Counted from the stretch's first letter, positions 17,903 through 26,835 are shown. The stretch: DNA of 64,000 bases from Sporosarcina psychrophila (GCF_001590685.1 NZ_CP014616.1:3843001-3907000), one strand, 5' to 3'. A program made the numbers and translations. Notes: generated by a model from the letters alone, not told the origin.

Positions 17903-18379
17903 ATGAAAAAACTTCTCATTTTGATCATCCTACTTAGCATTCTATTCTTTTCTTCTGGACAAAGCCCTGAGCAGCAATCGCTCATACCTACGTTGGAAAA
18001 ATGGTTGCCCGGAGAGCCATTCAAATCATCACTTTCTAAACTGCACGTGCCGTATTGGGGCATAATAGTTTCGATCGATGAACGAGGTTATTATCCTTTT
18101 GTTGAATTCCTTGTCAGAAAAAGTGCTCATTTCTTCACTTTTGGATTTATTGCCTCCATCATCTATTTAATTTTACCTAAACACATGTTTCGCATATTGA
18201 CCGCCACATGGATAACACTTTTACTGGCCGCTGGGGATGAATATCACCAATCGCTGACAAGCGGACGGACACCAACGCTTCAAGACGTCATTCTCGATAT
18301 GGCAGGAGCCATTACATTTCTCATTATTTTACGGTTTATTTTATTACTGAAACGCCCAAAAAAAGCAAGAAAGCGCTAG
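17903..18379 (+). CDS. VanZ-family membrane protein
   Basis: This small membrane protein of 158 residues has an N-terminal hydrophobic segment and the family hallmarks RKSAHFFTFGFIA and GDEYHQSLTSGRTPTLQDVILDMAGA. The founding member, VanZ, gives low-level teicoplanin resistance, but most homologues in Bacillales are uncharacterised. The ribosome site is weak. It is a single-gene unit ending in a terminator. Confidence 0.85.
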   Translation: MKKLLILIILLSILFFSSGQSPEQQSLIPTLEKWLPGEPFKSSLSKLHVPYWGIIVSIDERGYYPFVEFLVRKSAHFFTFGFIASIIYLILPKHMFRILTATWITLLLAAGDEYHQSLTSGRTPTLQDVILDMAGAITFLIILRFILLLKRPKKARKR

Positions 18380-18405
18380 GATTTACACAGCGATTTCTTG
18401 CTTTT
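18362..18405 (+). terminator. terminator of the VanZ gene
   Basis: AAGCAAGAAA near the stop codon pairs with TTTCTTGCTT, followed by TTTTTT. The left arm lies inside the last codons of the gene. Confidence 0.65.
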
Positions 18406-18607
18406 TTCATCGATAACTCTAGATATGCTTCAAAACTACTTGTGCATTGATTTAAGTTTTGCGGTAGCATCATCTGAACAGAAAACACAAGCAGTTGTGC
18501 TTTCTTGAACATATTAAGAAGTCACAATGTTTTTCGGTTCTTCTTACTCCTTAAGATGATCCCCTTACCGACATGTTACACAGGCATTTTTTTCAGTATC
18601 CGGTTCA

Positions 18608-19675
18608 TTACATCCATTTTATCTGAAACTTAGATCCACCATACATATACTGTAGCAATAACCGATCATCTTCCTTTATTCGTCCAATCACATTAACTTT
18701 TTTATCAGCTGGGAGATTTCGTTTCGCAATTTGAATCTCTCCCTGATAGCGTTCATACTTTTCGTTATCTACGGTAATCGTACCCAGTGGTCTTTCTACC
18801 GTATTGAATGCTTTAACGGGACGGGTGCCAATTAGTCCGTATTCTCTTGATTCCATCGATCGGATGCAATCCCGAGCAGCATCTAAACGATTTGTCTGTA
18901 CGGCTCCCACAATTTCAAGCAAAGATTTGTTATGAATTGCCTGTTCAGCTCGCAATAAAAAAATCCTATTTTGATAAGAAGCAAATTGCTCTAGCGATTG
19001 CTCAGTCAGTGTAAGATCACCGACCAAGACCTTGTCCACGCAGCCATTTTCAATTAAGTCCAGAAAGGCGGAAAAAGGTGAGATACTTCGATGGTCTTCC
19101 AATGTCGGCAATCTTTCATAAAGCGGTCCGCGCAATGATCCATCTCCTGGAATGAAGGCCATTACGGTGACCCCTTCCTGTTTCAGCCACTCATTCACCT
19201 TGCGAAATTCATCACGATCGAGTCCTGTTTCGGGTCGCGGATAAAAGTTATGCCACGCCTCAATAGATTCCGTGTGTAACCCTGCCTGTTTCATATTTTC
19301 CAAGCTATCCTTAGTCAGTGTGCTTGCATTCAGTGCCACTTTCATTTTCTTGGATAACCTGACAATTGTGGATTCTGAAATACCATAGTCCACCCGTAAT
19401 CCCGTTAGCCCCCACTCAAGAAGACCTTCTGCATTTTCCCATGTGAAACCAAGATGTCCAAGTGACTTTGGCGAAATATCTGCCATTAACTCCATATTAT
19501 ATTGTTTCGCTGCTGCCCCTAGTCTTTGAAGACGTTCTTTATAAAGCTGCGGATCCTCCTCGGGGATATGAAGCGATGTGAAAATGGAAGTAAAACCGAT
19601 TTCTTTCACCTTTTTAAGATAAAATTCAAATTCCTCGTTCAAATCATTTCCTAGATAAACAGAAATTCCAAGCAT
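18608..19675 (-). CDS. mupG: 6-phospho-N-acetylmuramidase, DUF871 family
   Basis: A 355-residue protein of the MupG/DUF871 family, with a TIM-barrel N-terminal part (GISVYLG, FTSLHIPE, SALFMADISP-like ADISPKSL) and a C-terminal cyclophilin-like domain. It hydrolyses MurNAc-6-phosphate-GlcNAc in the cytoplasm after PTS uptake, feeding MurQ. It lies downstream of murQ-murP on the same strand but beyond a terminator, 106 bp after murP, so read-through or a separate promoter is needed. AAAGGAG precedes the ATG. No nagZ or amidase gene is present here, unlike the B. subtilis cluster. Confidence 0.85.
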   Translation of the reverse strand: MLGISVYLGNDLNEEFEFYLKKVKEIGFTSIFTSLHIPEEDPQLYKERLQRLGAAAKQYNMELMADISPKSLGHLGFTWENAEGLLEWGLTGLRVDYGISESTIVRLSKKMKVALNASTLTKDSLENMKQAGLHTESIEAWHNFYPRPETGLDRDEFRKVNEWLKQEGVTVMAFIPGDGSLRGPLYERLPTLEDHRSISPFSAFLDLIENGCVDKVLVGDLTLTEQSLEQFASYQNRIFLLRAEQAIHNKSLLEIVGAVQTNRLDAARDCIRSMESREYGLIGTRPVKAFNTVERPLGTITVDNEKYERYQGEIQIAKRNLPADKKVNVIGRIKEDDRLLLQYMYGGSKFQIKWM

Positions 19676-19756
19676 GCAATCAGCTCCTTTGTAAGTTTAA
19701 GAAAAGCGCAAGGCGCCGCATTAGATGTGCCTCGAGCTAAATCTTTCTTTTCATCA

Positions 19757-19785
19757 AAAAAAGGAGGCAAGCCCCCCTTTTTTAA
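19757..19785 (-). terminator. terminator overlapping the murP stop codon
   Basis: On the minus strand an A-run and GGGGGGC pair with GCCTCC and a T-run around a short CTTG loop. The stem starts at the end of murP, so it would reduce expression of mupG relative to murQ-murP. Confidence 0.55.
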
Positions 19786-21161
19786 ATACCGTCCGCCATT
19801 TCTTCCTTGAATCCAAACAAGTACGTGAATAGGAATCCGAATATATAGGCAATTAAAAGACCCAAGAAATAAAACAAGAATTTATTGTCTGCAATAAGTG
19901 GTATTAACGAAATACCAGATACGCCGATACCAGATGCAGCAACTTTCATGACTGCCTGGAAGGCACCGCCGACTGCCGCACCCATACAGGCAGTAAGGAA
20001 TGGGCGACCTAAAGGAAGCGTGACCCCGTAAAGCAGCGGTTCTCCAATTCCGAGGAAGCCTACTGGTAACGCCCCTTTAATTATATTACGTAATCGTTTG
20101 TTTTTAGTTTTCACAAATATCGCGATGGCTGCACCAACTTGACCCGCGCCTGCCATTGCCAATATTGGTAATAATGCAGTGTAGCCCACAGAATTGATCA
20201 ATTCTAGATGAATGGGCGTCAAACCATGATGAAGTCCGACCATAACCAGCGGCAGGAAGAAACCTGCGAGAACCGCACCTGCAACAACACCACCGACATC
20301 CAAAATGACATTGATTCCAGATGTAATACCATCAGATAGAACACCAGCAACTGGTACTACTGCATAGAGTGAAAAGAAACCTACTGTTAATACGGTAATT
20401 AAAGGTGTAACTATAATATCAATCGAATCATGCATAACAGATCGAACACGCTTTTCAACCCAAGTCATTAACCAAGCCGCAAAGATGACACCAAATAATC
20501 CACCTCGACCTACCACTAATGCCTCTCCGTAAATCGTAATATCTGCAAGTGCAGGGTTGAACAAAAATGCCCCAGCAATTGCACCAAGTACTGGTGTGCC
20601 CCCAAACTCCTTAGCTGTATTCCAACCCACCAAAATCGCAAGATACATGAAAATACCGCTTCCAAGTAGAAGAAGAATTTGCATCCATGTTACCGTCGGA
20701 TCCACACCCGCGTTTTTCGCGAAGTTTGCCCCTCCGTTAATTAGACCTGATGCAACAAGACCTGGGATTAGTGGAATGAAGATACTACCAATTCGGCGAA
20801 GTAGCATTTTTATTGGTGTTTTATTCTTCTCCTTCAGATTGGCTTGATTTCTTGCTGCTTTTTCGCTAAAAGTTAAATCATTTTCATCTAAGGCTGCCTC
20901 TTCCCCAATTGACAGCCCCGTGACTTTGCTCATTTCTGCAGCAACTTTATTGACCGTCCCCGGCCCCACTACGATTTGCAAAGTATCATCTTCAATGACA
21001 CCCATTACGCCATCGACTTTTTTCAACGTGTCAATATTCGCCTTACTATCATCTTTTAATACTAAGCGCAAACGAGTCATACAGTGGGATAACCGCTGGA
21101 AATTTTCCTTACCGCCGATATTCGCAAAAATATCTTTGGCCATACGCTCTTCCTTTTTCAT
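19782..21161 (-). CDS. murP: PTS system MurNAc/MurNAc-GlcNAc-specific EIIBC component
   Basis: This is a membrane transporter that phosphorylates its sugar during uptake. Residues 1-80 are the EIIB domain with the phosphorylated Cys in SHCMTRLRLV (near 27). The EIIC domain follows (about 110-455, around ten membrane segments, with GIGEPLLYGV and GLHHGLTPIH). No EIIA domain is fused, so a separate EIIA-Glc is needed. The assignment as MurP rests on the neighbours murQ, murR and mupG. The ATG at 21161 follows GGGGGGAT; it lies 22 bp after murQ. Confidence 0.85.
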   Translation of the reverse strand: MKKEERMAKDIFANIGGKENFQRLSHCMTRLRLVLKDDSKANIDTLKKVDGVMGVIEDDTLQIVVGPGTVNKVAAEMSKVTGLSIGEEAALDENDLTFSEKAARNQANLKEKNKTPIKMLLRRIGSIFIPLIPGLVASGLINGGANFAKNAGVDPTVTWMQILLLLGSGIFMYLAILVGWNTAKEFGGTPVLGAIAGAFLFNPALADITIYGEALVVGRGGLFGVIFAAWLMTWVEKRVRSVMHDSIDIIVTPLITVLTVGFFSLYAVVPVAGVLSDGITSGINVILDVGGVVAGAVLAGFFLPLVMVGLHHGLTPIHLELINSVGYTALLPILAMAGAGQVGAAIAIFVKTKNKRLRNIIKGALPVGFLGIGEPLLYGVTLPLGRPFLTACMGAAVGGAFQAVMKVAASGIGVSGISLIPLIADNKFLFYFLGLLIAYIFGFLFTYLFGFKEEMADGI

Positions 21162-21183
21162 TCAAATCCCCCCATTTCACTAT

Positions 21184-22068
21184 TTATATAGACTTTCGGA
21201 CAAAGCCGCCTGTTTGTTCCAATTTTTCAACCGCTTCTTCATAAGTACTTTGCAGTAAAATCATGACTATAGCGGTTTTCACCTGCTGTTGGGCTTTTTC
21301 GTAATAGTTCTCAGCTGTCTCATAGTCAACTTGAGTGGCTTCCATTATGATTCTTTTGGAGCGCTCTGTTAACTTTTCATTAGTAGATTGGACATCGACC
21401 ATAAGATTTTCATATACTTTCCCAATTCCAATCATGGATGCCGTAGAAATCATATTCAGTACTAACTTCTGGGCTGTTCCCGCTTTTAATCTCGTTGACC
21501 CTGTTAAAATCTCAGGACCAGTCTCTACTTCAATTACCATTTCAGCATGCTTGCTTATTTCAGCGCCTTTATTACATGAGATTGCTACCGTTTTAGCCCC
21601 CTTTTCTCGGGCATAATCTAAAGCACCTATGACATATGGAGTCCTACCGCTCGCGGCTATTCCTATGACAGTATCCTTATCGCAAACTGAAGCAGATTCC
21701 ATATCTAGCGCCCCCATATTTACACTGTCTTCGGCACCCTCAACCGCAATTGTAAACGCTTCCATTCCTCCAGCAATGAAACCTCGAACCATTTCAGGAG
21801 AAACCCCAAACGTTGGGACACATTCAACAGCGTCAAGAATCCCCAATCTTCCGCTCGTTCCCGCCCCAACATAAATGAGTCGGCCTCCTGTTTGGAACGA
21901 TTGGATAACAGATTCAACAACTTTTTCAATATGATCTAGCTCGTTTTTGATGGTAGTAGGAACTGAACTATCCTCTCGATTCATAGCTTCTAGAATTCCT
22001 CTTACAGACATTTCATCGAGTTGCATCGTCTTGCTATTTCTCTTTTCTGTAGCTAACTTTTCAAGCAT
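21184..22068 (-). CDS. murQ: N-acetylmuramic acid 6-phosphate etherase
   Basis: This cytoplasmic SIS-domain lyase-type enzyme cleaves the D-lactyl ether of MurNAc-6-P to give GlcNAc-6-P and D-lactate. The 294 residues contain the strongly conserved GRLIYVGAGTSGRLGILDA (about 61-79), AVEGAEDS and STRLKAGTAQKLVLNMIST. The length matches the family. It is the first gene after its own promoter and is followed by murP. A hydrophobic UBA-like C-terminal tail is present. Confidence 0.95.
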   Translation of the reverse strand: MLEKLATEKRNSKTMQLDEMSVRGILEAMNREDSSVPTTIKNELDHIEKVVESVIQSFQTGGRLIYVGAGTSGRLGILDAVECVPTFGVSPEMVRGFIAGGMEAFTIAVEGAEDSVNMGALDMESASVCDKDTVIGIAASGRTPYVIGALDYAREKGAKTVAISCNKGAEISKHAEMVIEVETGPEILTGSTRLKAGTAQKLVLNMISTASMIGIGKVYENLMVDVQSTNEKLTERSKRIIMEATQVDYETAENYYEKAQQQVKTAIVMILLQSTYEEAVEKLEQTGGFVRKSI

Positions 22069-22104
22069 TCTATCGCCCCTCTTAAACTAGTACTTTATAC
22101 TTTT

Positions 22105-22148
22105 ATTGTACCGTTAAGAAACTACATGTCAATATTATTAGGAATATT
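22105..22148 (-). promoter_or_regulatory. murQ promoter with operator-like inverted repeat
   Basis: On the minus strand TTGACA (22127-22132) and TACAAT (22105-22110) are separated by 16 bp. AATATT (22131-22136) and AATATT (22143-22148) form an inverted repeat that touches the -35 from upstream, a reasonable MurR site. Confidence 0.6.
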
Positions 22149-22168
22149 ACTGAATCTTAATTTCATAT

Positions 22169-22201
22169 GAAAAAAAAAAGGAAACCCCCTATTCGGTTTC
22201 C
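22169..22201 (-). terminator. terminator of murR
   Basis: GGAAACC and GGTTTCC (22195-22201 and 22180-22186) form a stem around GAATAGGG, followed on the minus strand by a run of ten T. It separates murR from murQ transcription. Confidence 0.75.
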
Positions 22202-23050
22202 TCATCTCCGTAATTTCTCCATCTCACTTCTTGCTTCCTGATATTGTTTGATTACCTTTTCTCCGACATGATGAAAAACGCTCATATATAAGGTATCAAT
22301 GACCGTCAGCTGCGTCATTCTGGAAGGTATGCTTCCAATTCTAAAATCCTGTTCCACATTCGGGGTGCAAAGTCTGATATCCGCTGTTCTATATAAGGGT
22401 GACTTATCCAGATTCGTAATTGCGATTACAATTGCCCCTTTCTTTTGAGCAAACTGGGCAAGTTCCAAGACATCCCTCGTCTTTCCCGATGTACTGATGG
22501 CAACAAAAATATCATTTTTGGTTAAATAAGGAATAACCGTAAGCATGTAATGAAAATCCAAAGAGGTAATAGATTGATACCCTAGCCTTGTAAATTTATA
22601 GTGTGCATCAAGTGCTGCAGTAGATGATCCGCCAACACCAAAGAAAACAATTTTTTTTGCGTCTTTTATGGCATCTACTGCTTTCAATAACTCCTTCTTA
22701 TCCATTGAGTCCGTACAAGATTCAATTGCGAATTTATTCACCTGTATGACCTTTTGAAATGAGTCATAGGGGGTATCCTTTTGCTGCAAAATTGAAAAAT
22801 CCGTTAAGTTCATTTCTGTTAACGTTAAATCCTTAACAAGCGCAAGTTTAAATGACTTGAAGCTACCCATTCCAATCGATTTGCAAAAGCGAATTACACT
22901 CGCTTCACTTACACCTATCTTTTTTGACAGCTCTTTTGTCGTCATATTGGGAATTAACTCCGAATGCAAAATTATGTATTCACCTACTTTTCTTTCAGCA
23001 GCAGATAAAATAGACAAGCCTTGTTTAATTTTATCGATTAATGATTTCAT
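22202..23050 (-). CDS. murR: RpiR/MurR-family transcriptional regulator
   Basis: This 282-residue protein has an N-terminal RpiR helix-turn-helix (about 1-77, with MTTKELSKKIGVSEASVIRF) and a C-terminal SIS sugar-phosphate sensor (about 120-260, with FFGVGGSS and AISTSGKTRDV). It probably represses the murQ operon until MurNAc-6-P accumulates. The frame remains open 67 codons upstream through a tandem-repeat array, but GGAGGTG lies directly before ATG 23050, which marks the real start. Unlike in B. subtilis, the regulator precedes murQ and is separated from it by a terminator. Confidence 0.85.
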   Translation of the reverse strand: MKSLIDKIKQGLSILSAAERKVGEYIILHSELIPNMTTKELSKKIGVSEASVIRFCKSIGMGSFKSFKLALVKDLTLTEMNLTDFSILQQKDTPYDSFQKVIQVNKFAIESCTDSMDKKELLKAVDAIKDAKKIVFFGVGGSSTAALDAHYKFTRLGYQSITSLDFHYMLTVIPYLTKNDIFVAISTSGKTRDVLELAQFAQKKGAIVIAITNLDKSPLYRTADIRLCTPNVEQDFRIGSIPSRMTQLTVIDTLYMSVFHHVGEKVIKQYQEARSEMEKLRR

Positions 23051-23091
23051 TTCCACACCTCCAACACCTTTAGTATATACGACACCAGGAT

Positions 23092-23366
23092 TGTTGAACA
23101 CTTCGCGGGATTCGTTGGAGGCTTTGCCGATTTTGTTGGAGACTTCGCTGCGTTTGTTGGAGGCTTCGATGGTTTGGTTGGACGCTTTCCGGTTGGTTGG
23201 ACACTTCACGAAATTGGTTGGAGGCTTTGCCGATTTTGTTGGAGACTCCACCGCGTTTGTTGGACGCTTCGATAGTTTGGTTGCACGCTTTCCGGTTGGT
23301 TGGACACCTCACGGAATTGGTTGGATACTCCACTGGGTTCGTTGGAAACCTCTTTATTGGTTGGAC
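23092..23366. repeat. 21-bp tandem array with 103-bp higher-order repeat
   Basis: Monomers beginning TTGGA recur every 21 bp (one of 19 bp), for example TTGGAGGCTTTGCCGATTTT. Five monomers form a 103-bp unit that is duplicated: 23115-23217 and 23218-23320 differ at only about a dozen positions. The period of 103 shifts reading frame between copies, so apparent Asn/Ser-rich ORFs here are artefacts. The array forms the 5' flank of murR. A three-monomer relic lies at 29735-29790. Confidence 0.8.
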
Positions 23367-23384
23367 GCTAGCCAGCCTGCATTA

Positions 23385-23414
23385 TTGGAAAGACGTTACA
23401 AACTCACTTATAAT
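23385..23414 (+). promoter_or_regulatory. candidate promoter of the 146-residue gene
   Basis: TTGGAA (23385-23390) and TATAAT (23409-23414) with an 18-bp spacer lie about 90 bp before the start codon. A GTGACTGTCAC palindrome (23451-23463) sits between this promoter and the gene. Confidence 0.45.
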
Positions 23415-23500
23415 GGTAGGATAAGAAATCGTGTTGATTGTTGAAACAAACGTGACTGTCACGCACCACCTCATCTACCACTTTACAAGGAGGACTAAAA

Positions 23501-23941
23501 ATGGAGAATAACAGAATTACGTTGATGGATGCTTATATGATTGAAACGCTTCGTGGTAATGGCATATCGGATGGAGAACTGCTTGACCGACTTGAGCAGA
23601 AGGATATCGACTCTTGGAAGAATTTGAAGCCTAGTTTTGATTTTAGTGAATTGATAAAGCTTTATGATCAAAATCCAAGTACGTTTTCATCTATACTTTC
23701 AGATGGCTATACGGTGAAGTTCATTACGATGAAAGGCTTGCAAAACTTGTTGAATATGAAGTTTGATAAGATCGAAGAACGGGATTATCAACTTACGGGT
23801 AACGGAATCTCGCATCTAACTATTGAAGAAGGAGTTTATCCAGCACTCAAACAGCTATTATCTAGTAATTGGGTTATTCAAGAACTTTCCGAGCACAATG
23901 CCAGCGAGCCCACTCAGCTGATTAGTATTTTGCTCGTATGA
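23501..23941 (+). CDS. uncharacterised 146-residue cytoplasmic protein
   Basis: I do not recognise the family. The protein is acidic, mostly helical in appearance, with no signal peptide or membrane segment. It begins with a short helix-rich region (TLMDAYMIETLRG, GELLDRLEQKD), continues with a mixed domain and ends ISILLV. Start evidence is strong: AAGGAGG lies eight bases before the ATG. The last 25 codons are found again as a severed fragment at 29114-29188, so a paralogue once existed. It stands alone between the murR repeat array and the tct operon. Confidence 0.65.
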   Translation: MENNRITLMDAYMIETLRGNGISDGELLDRLEQKDIDSWKNLKPSFDFSELIKLYDQNPSTFSSILSDGYTVKFITMKGLQNLLNMKFDKIEERDYQLTGNGISHLTIEEGVYPALKQLLSSNWVIQELSEHNASEPTQLISILLV

Positions 23942-24005
23942 AATGGATAAGGGGATATAGTCGGTTATACCGGCAACATGTCGAATGGTGACTGTTATTT
24001 ATGCA

Positions 24006-24040
24006 AAAATCCCCTCGTGCCACAATTGGTGACATAGGGG
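24006..24040 (-). terminator. terminator of the tct operon
   Basis: On the minus strand CCCCTATG pairs with CGAGGGG around TCACCAATTGTGG, followed by ATTTTTG. It lies 64 bp after the stop of the GntR gene and may also slow plus-strand transcription of the 146-residue gene. Confidence 0.55.
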
Positions 24041-24103
24041 ACTTCTATAGTTACAATTTTCATTATAATTGAACCTTTGACTGACTTCTTATTCAATACC
24101 TAT

Positions 24104-24766
24104 CTAATTTTCTGTCGTTAGTCGAGATTTAATGTATTCATAACCATTCTCGATATGTTCCTTCATCGCTTGTGTTGCATCGGCTTTGTTTTTGTTTTCG
24201 AGTGCGGTTATTATCTTTTTGTGTTCATCAAAAATCTCTTTTTTTCGATTATCACTATACGCTGAAACATTTCTATTATGCAAGATAATATCGCTAATTT
24301 GATGAATTAGATTAATAAGCGTCAGATTCCTTGAATACTCGAAAAACATTTCATGCATTTCGGTATTTAACTCAGCATATTCGGTATGATTATCAGCAAC
24401 TTTAGACCTTTCCAAAAGTGTTTTCAACTTTTCAATACCTTCTGAATCGATATGATCTATTGCCAACTGAATGGCCTTAATCTCAAGTGCTTCCCTGCAC
24501 TGATACACTTCAAGTATTTCTTGGGAGGAGAATTCCTGAACAATTGCCCCACGCCAAGGAATAATCTTCATAAGTCCCTCAGAAGCTAAACGTCTGAATG
24601 CCTCACGGACCGGCGTCGTACTAACATTCATTTGTTCACTTACCGCAGTTTCAGTCATACGGGTTCCGGCTTTTATTTCTCCGCTAATAATTGCGGATTT
24701 AATATTTTCATACACAACAACATTCAATGGCTGCCTGCTTACTGTTTTGATATTTGATATACTCAT
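24104..24766 (-). CDS. GntR-family regulator, FadR/FCD subgroup
   Basis: The 220-residue protein has an N-terminal winged helix (about 10-75, with AVSEQMNVSTTPVREAFRRL) and an all-helical FCD ligand-binding domain (about 85-210) with the metal/ligand residues E/H typical of the group (MHEMFFEY, DEHKKIITAL). It is the last gene of the tct operon and probably senses an organic acid. The 44-bp palindrome at the operon promoter is its most likely operator. AAGGAGGAG precedes the ATG. Confidence 0.85.
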   Translation of the reverse strand: MSISNIKTVSRQPLNVVVYENIKSAIISGEIKAGTRMTETAVSEQMNVSTTPVREAFRRLASEGLMKIIPWRGAIVQEFSSQEILEVYQCREALEIKAIQLAIDHIDSEGIEKLKTLLERSKVADNHTEYAELNTEMHEMFFEYSRNLTLINLIHQISDIILHNRNVSAYSDNRKKEIFDEHKKIITALENKNKADATQAMKEHIENGYEYIKSRLTTEN

Positions 24767-24776
24767 TTTCTCCTCC

Positions 24777-26285
24777 TTACGCTATCCTTCTAGTGAATAG
24801 CTTTTTCATAAACGGATAGACAACAATAAGCACAATCAGGGATAAAAATAGTAAGGACACAGGACGAGAAAGGAATATCCCCATACCTGTCTCAGACATG
24901 ATTAATGACTGCCTAAGCGTATTTTCCGCCATTGGACCTAGTACAAGCGCCAAGACAAGTGCTGCTGGAGAATAACCATACAGTTTCATAAAGAATCCTA
25001 TTACTCCAAATATAAGCAATATCCATGTTTCAATCAAGCTATTATTTAAACTATACGTACCAATTAGACATAATGCAATAATCACTGGGATTATAAAGCG
25101 ATACGGCAGTTTAACAATCATCAAGAATACAGGAATTGCTACAATATTAATAATAAGCAAAATGGCATTCCCTAGATACATACTAGAAATGATTCCCCAT
25201 GCAAAGTCAGGTCTTTCAATCATCAACAATGGCCCTGGTTGCAACCCGTACATTAGGAATGCTCCAAGCAGAATAGCCGTAGATGCAGACCCCGGAATTC
25301 CCAGTGTCAATAGCGGTACCATCGCCCCAGACGTTGCCCCGTTGTTTGCAGTTTCAGGTGCGATGAGACCTGGCAAATGGCCTTTACCGAATTTTTGGGG
25401 TTCCTTTGAAACTTTCTTTTCAATCGAATAAGCAAAAAATGATGCAATCGTTGCTCCAGCTCCCGGTAAGACACCTGTAACGAAACCTATAATTGAACCT
25501 CTTATGAATGTAAACTTAGCTGCAAGTAGCTCCTTCACGGAAGGCCAAGTACTTTTATTCATGATAGAAAGATCAAGGTTTTCCAACTTTTCATCTTTAT
25601 GTGAACCCATGTAAATCCTGTACAGTAACTCACCGATTCCGAACAAACCTATGGTCACCGGAATAAAGCTGATTCCGCTAATCAATTGCGGCGAACCGAA
25701 CGTGTATCGCTGTGCACCGGTAATAACGTCGACGCCAACTGTCGCGACCGCAAGCCCAATCATTGCAGAAATGAATCCTTTTACTTTACTGTCGTCAGTC
25801 ATCCAAATAAGTGTTAGTAATCCCATCATCATTAGCATGAAGTACTCGGGGGGACCAAACTTAAGCGCAACTTTGGCAAACGCAGGCGCTAACGTGAATA
25901 TCAGAATAACTCCGATTGTCCCTCCGACAAAGGATGCGATTGCCTGGGTGATCAACGCTTTTCCCGCTTTTCCTTGTAAGGTCAGCGGATAGCCATCAAA
26001 GGTACTTGCGACAGCTGCTGAATCCCCCGGTGTATTAATGAGTATCGAGGTTGTTGCCCCACCATATTGCGAACCGTAATAGATACCAGCTAGCATGATA
26101 ATAGCGCCAGTCGGCTCAAGTGATAATGTTAGTGGTAACAAGATTGCAATACCTGCAGAAGCTCCGAATCCTGGAATAATCCCGACGACCATTCCAATAA
26201 AGGCCCCGATTAGTAACAGGAGAATGTTCATAGGACTCAGAGCAACCGAGAATCCTGATATCATATTACTTATTAATTCGTTCAT
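24777..26285 (-). CDS. tctA: tripartite tricarboxylate transporter permease, TctA
   Basis: This is the large membrane subunit, 502 residues with about eleven membrane segments. The signature repeats GIIPGFGASAGIAILLPL near the N-terminus and GVLPGAGATIASFFAYSIEK in the middle are present, as is the ATSTILINTPGDSAAV-like loop. I use ATG 26285, seven bases after GGAGGTG, instead of the GTG that overlaps that site. It works with TctB and the extracytoplasmic TctC. Confidence 0.9.
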   Translation of the reverse strand: MNELISNMISGFSVALSPMNILLLLIGAFIGMVVGIIPGFGASAGIAILLPLTLSLEPTGAIIMLAGIYYGSQYGGATTSILINTPGDSAAVASTFDGYPLTLQGKAGKALITQAIASFVGGTIGVILIFTLAPAFAKVALKFGPPEYFMLMMMGLLTLIWMTDDSKVKGFISAMIGLAVATVGVDVITGAQRYTFGSPQLISGISFIPVTIGLFGIGELLYRIYMGSHKDEKLENLDLSIMNKSTWPSVKELLAAKFTFIRGSIIGFVTGVLPGAGATIASFFAYSIEKKVSKEPQKFGKGHLPGLIAPETANNGATSGAMVPLLTLGIPGSASTAILLGAFLMYGLQPGPLLMIERPDFAWGIISSMYLGNAILLIINIVAIPVFLMIVKLPYRFIIPVIIALCLIGTYSLNNSLIETWILLIFGVIGFFMKLYGYSPAALVLALVLGPMAENTLRQSLIMSETGMGIFLSRPVSLLFLSLIVLIVVYPFMKKLFTRRIA

Positions 26286-26312
26286 TGTTTCCACCTCCGA
26301 TGGAATAGATTT

Positions 26313-26753
26313 TTAAAATAGATTTTCAAAAATTCCCGCTGGCAATCCTGTATTCAATAGAACCTCGAACATAACGAATATGATTACTGGAACCAAAATA
26401 CCAATGAGTAAGTTCTGTTTCAATTTCCCCTTATTGAATAGAAGAAGCACAATAACCATAAATAGAACTGTTGATAATAAAGCTCCTATTATACTAAACA
26501 AGTATATATAAGCCGTGATTATTAGAATTAGATAAATCATTTCCTTAAAGTTTGTGGTAATTGCCTTGTCCTCTTTATTCGACTTGTAGCTTTTTATCAA
26601 GTCATACCCCGTTAAAATGATAAGTATAATTCCTATTAATTGTGGAAGAAATCCACTTCCAGGGATACCTTTTGAAAACATCGGGAAGTTTAATGCCATC
26701 GCAAAATAAATACAGGAAATAGCCAATAGAAATATTGAAAATATATTTTTCAT
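26313..26753 (-). CDS. tctB: tripartite tricarboxylate transporter small membrane subunit, TctB
   Basis: This 146-residue protein has four predicted membrane segments, typical of TctB, whose sequence is otherwise poorly conserved. ATG 26753 has AAAGGAC eight bases upstream. A 19-codon N-terminal extension to 26810 is open but runs into the upstream hairpin and was rejected. The order tctC-tctB-tctA is the classical one. Confidence 0.8.
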   Translation of the reverse strand: MKNIFSIFLLAISCIYFAMALNFPMFSKGIPGSGFLPQLIGIILIILTGYDLIKSYKSNKEDKAITTNFKEMIYLILIITAYIYLFSIIGALLSTVLFMVIVLLLFNKGKLKQNLLIGILVPVIIFVMFEVLLNTGLPAGIFENLF

Positions 26754-26788
26754 ATCGGAAGTCCTTTCTAATATGTATTTTTTTAATA

Positions 26789-26822
26789 AGAAACTCTGTC
26801 CTAGATTCAAGACAGAGTTTCT
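26789..26822 (-). other. intra-operon 12-bp hairpin between tctC and tctB
   Basis: AGAAACTCTGTC (26789-26800) is the exact complement of 26811-26822 around a 10-base loop. No T-run follows on the minus strand, so it more likely protects or processes the tctC message than ends it, raising the amount of binding protein over the membrane subunits. Confidence 0.6.
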
Positions 26823-26835
26823 ATCCGTTCATTTA

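Noticed and set aside
23051..23251. 67-codon N-terminal extension of MurR
   Set aside because: It is translated repeat DNA; GGAGGTG directly before ATG 23050 and the normal family length support the shorter protein.
23092..23366. CRISPR-like array or Asn/Ser-rich coding repeats
   Set aside because: Monomers are contiguous without spacers, and the 103-bp super-unit changes frame between copies; there are no cas genes.
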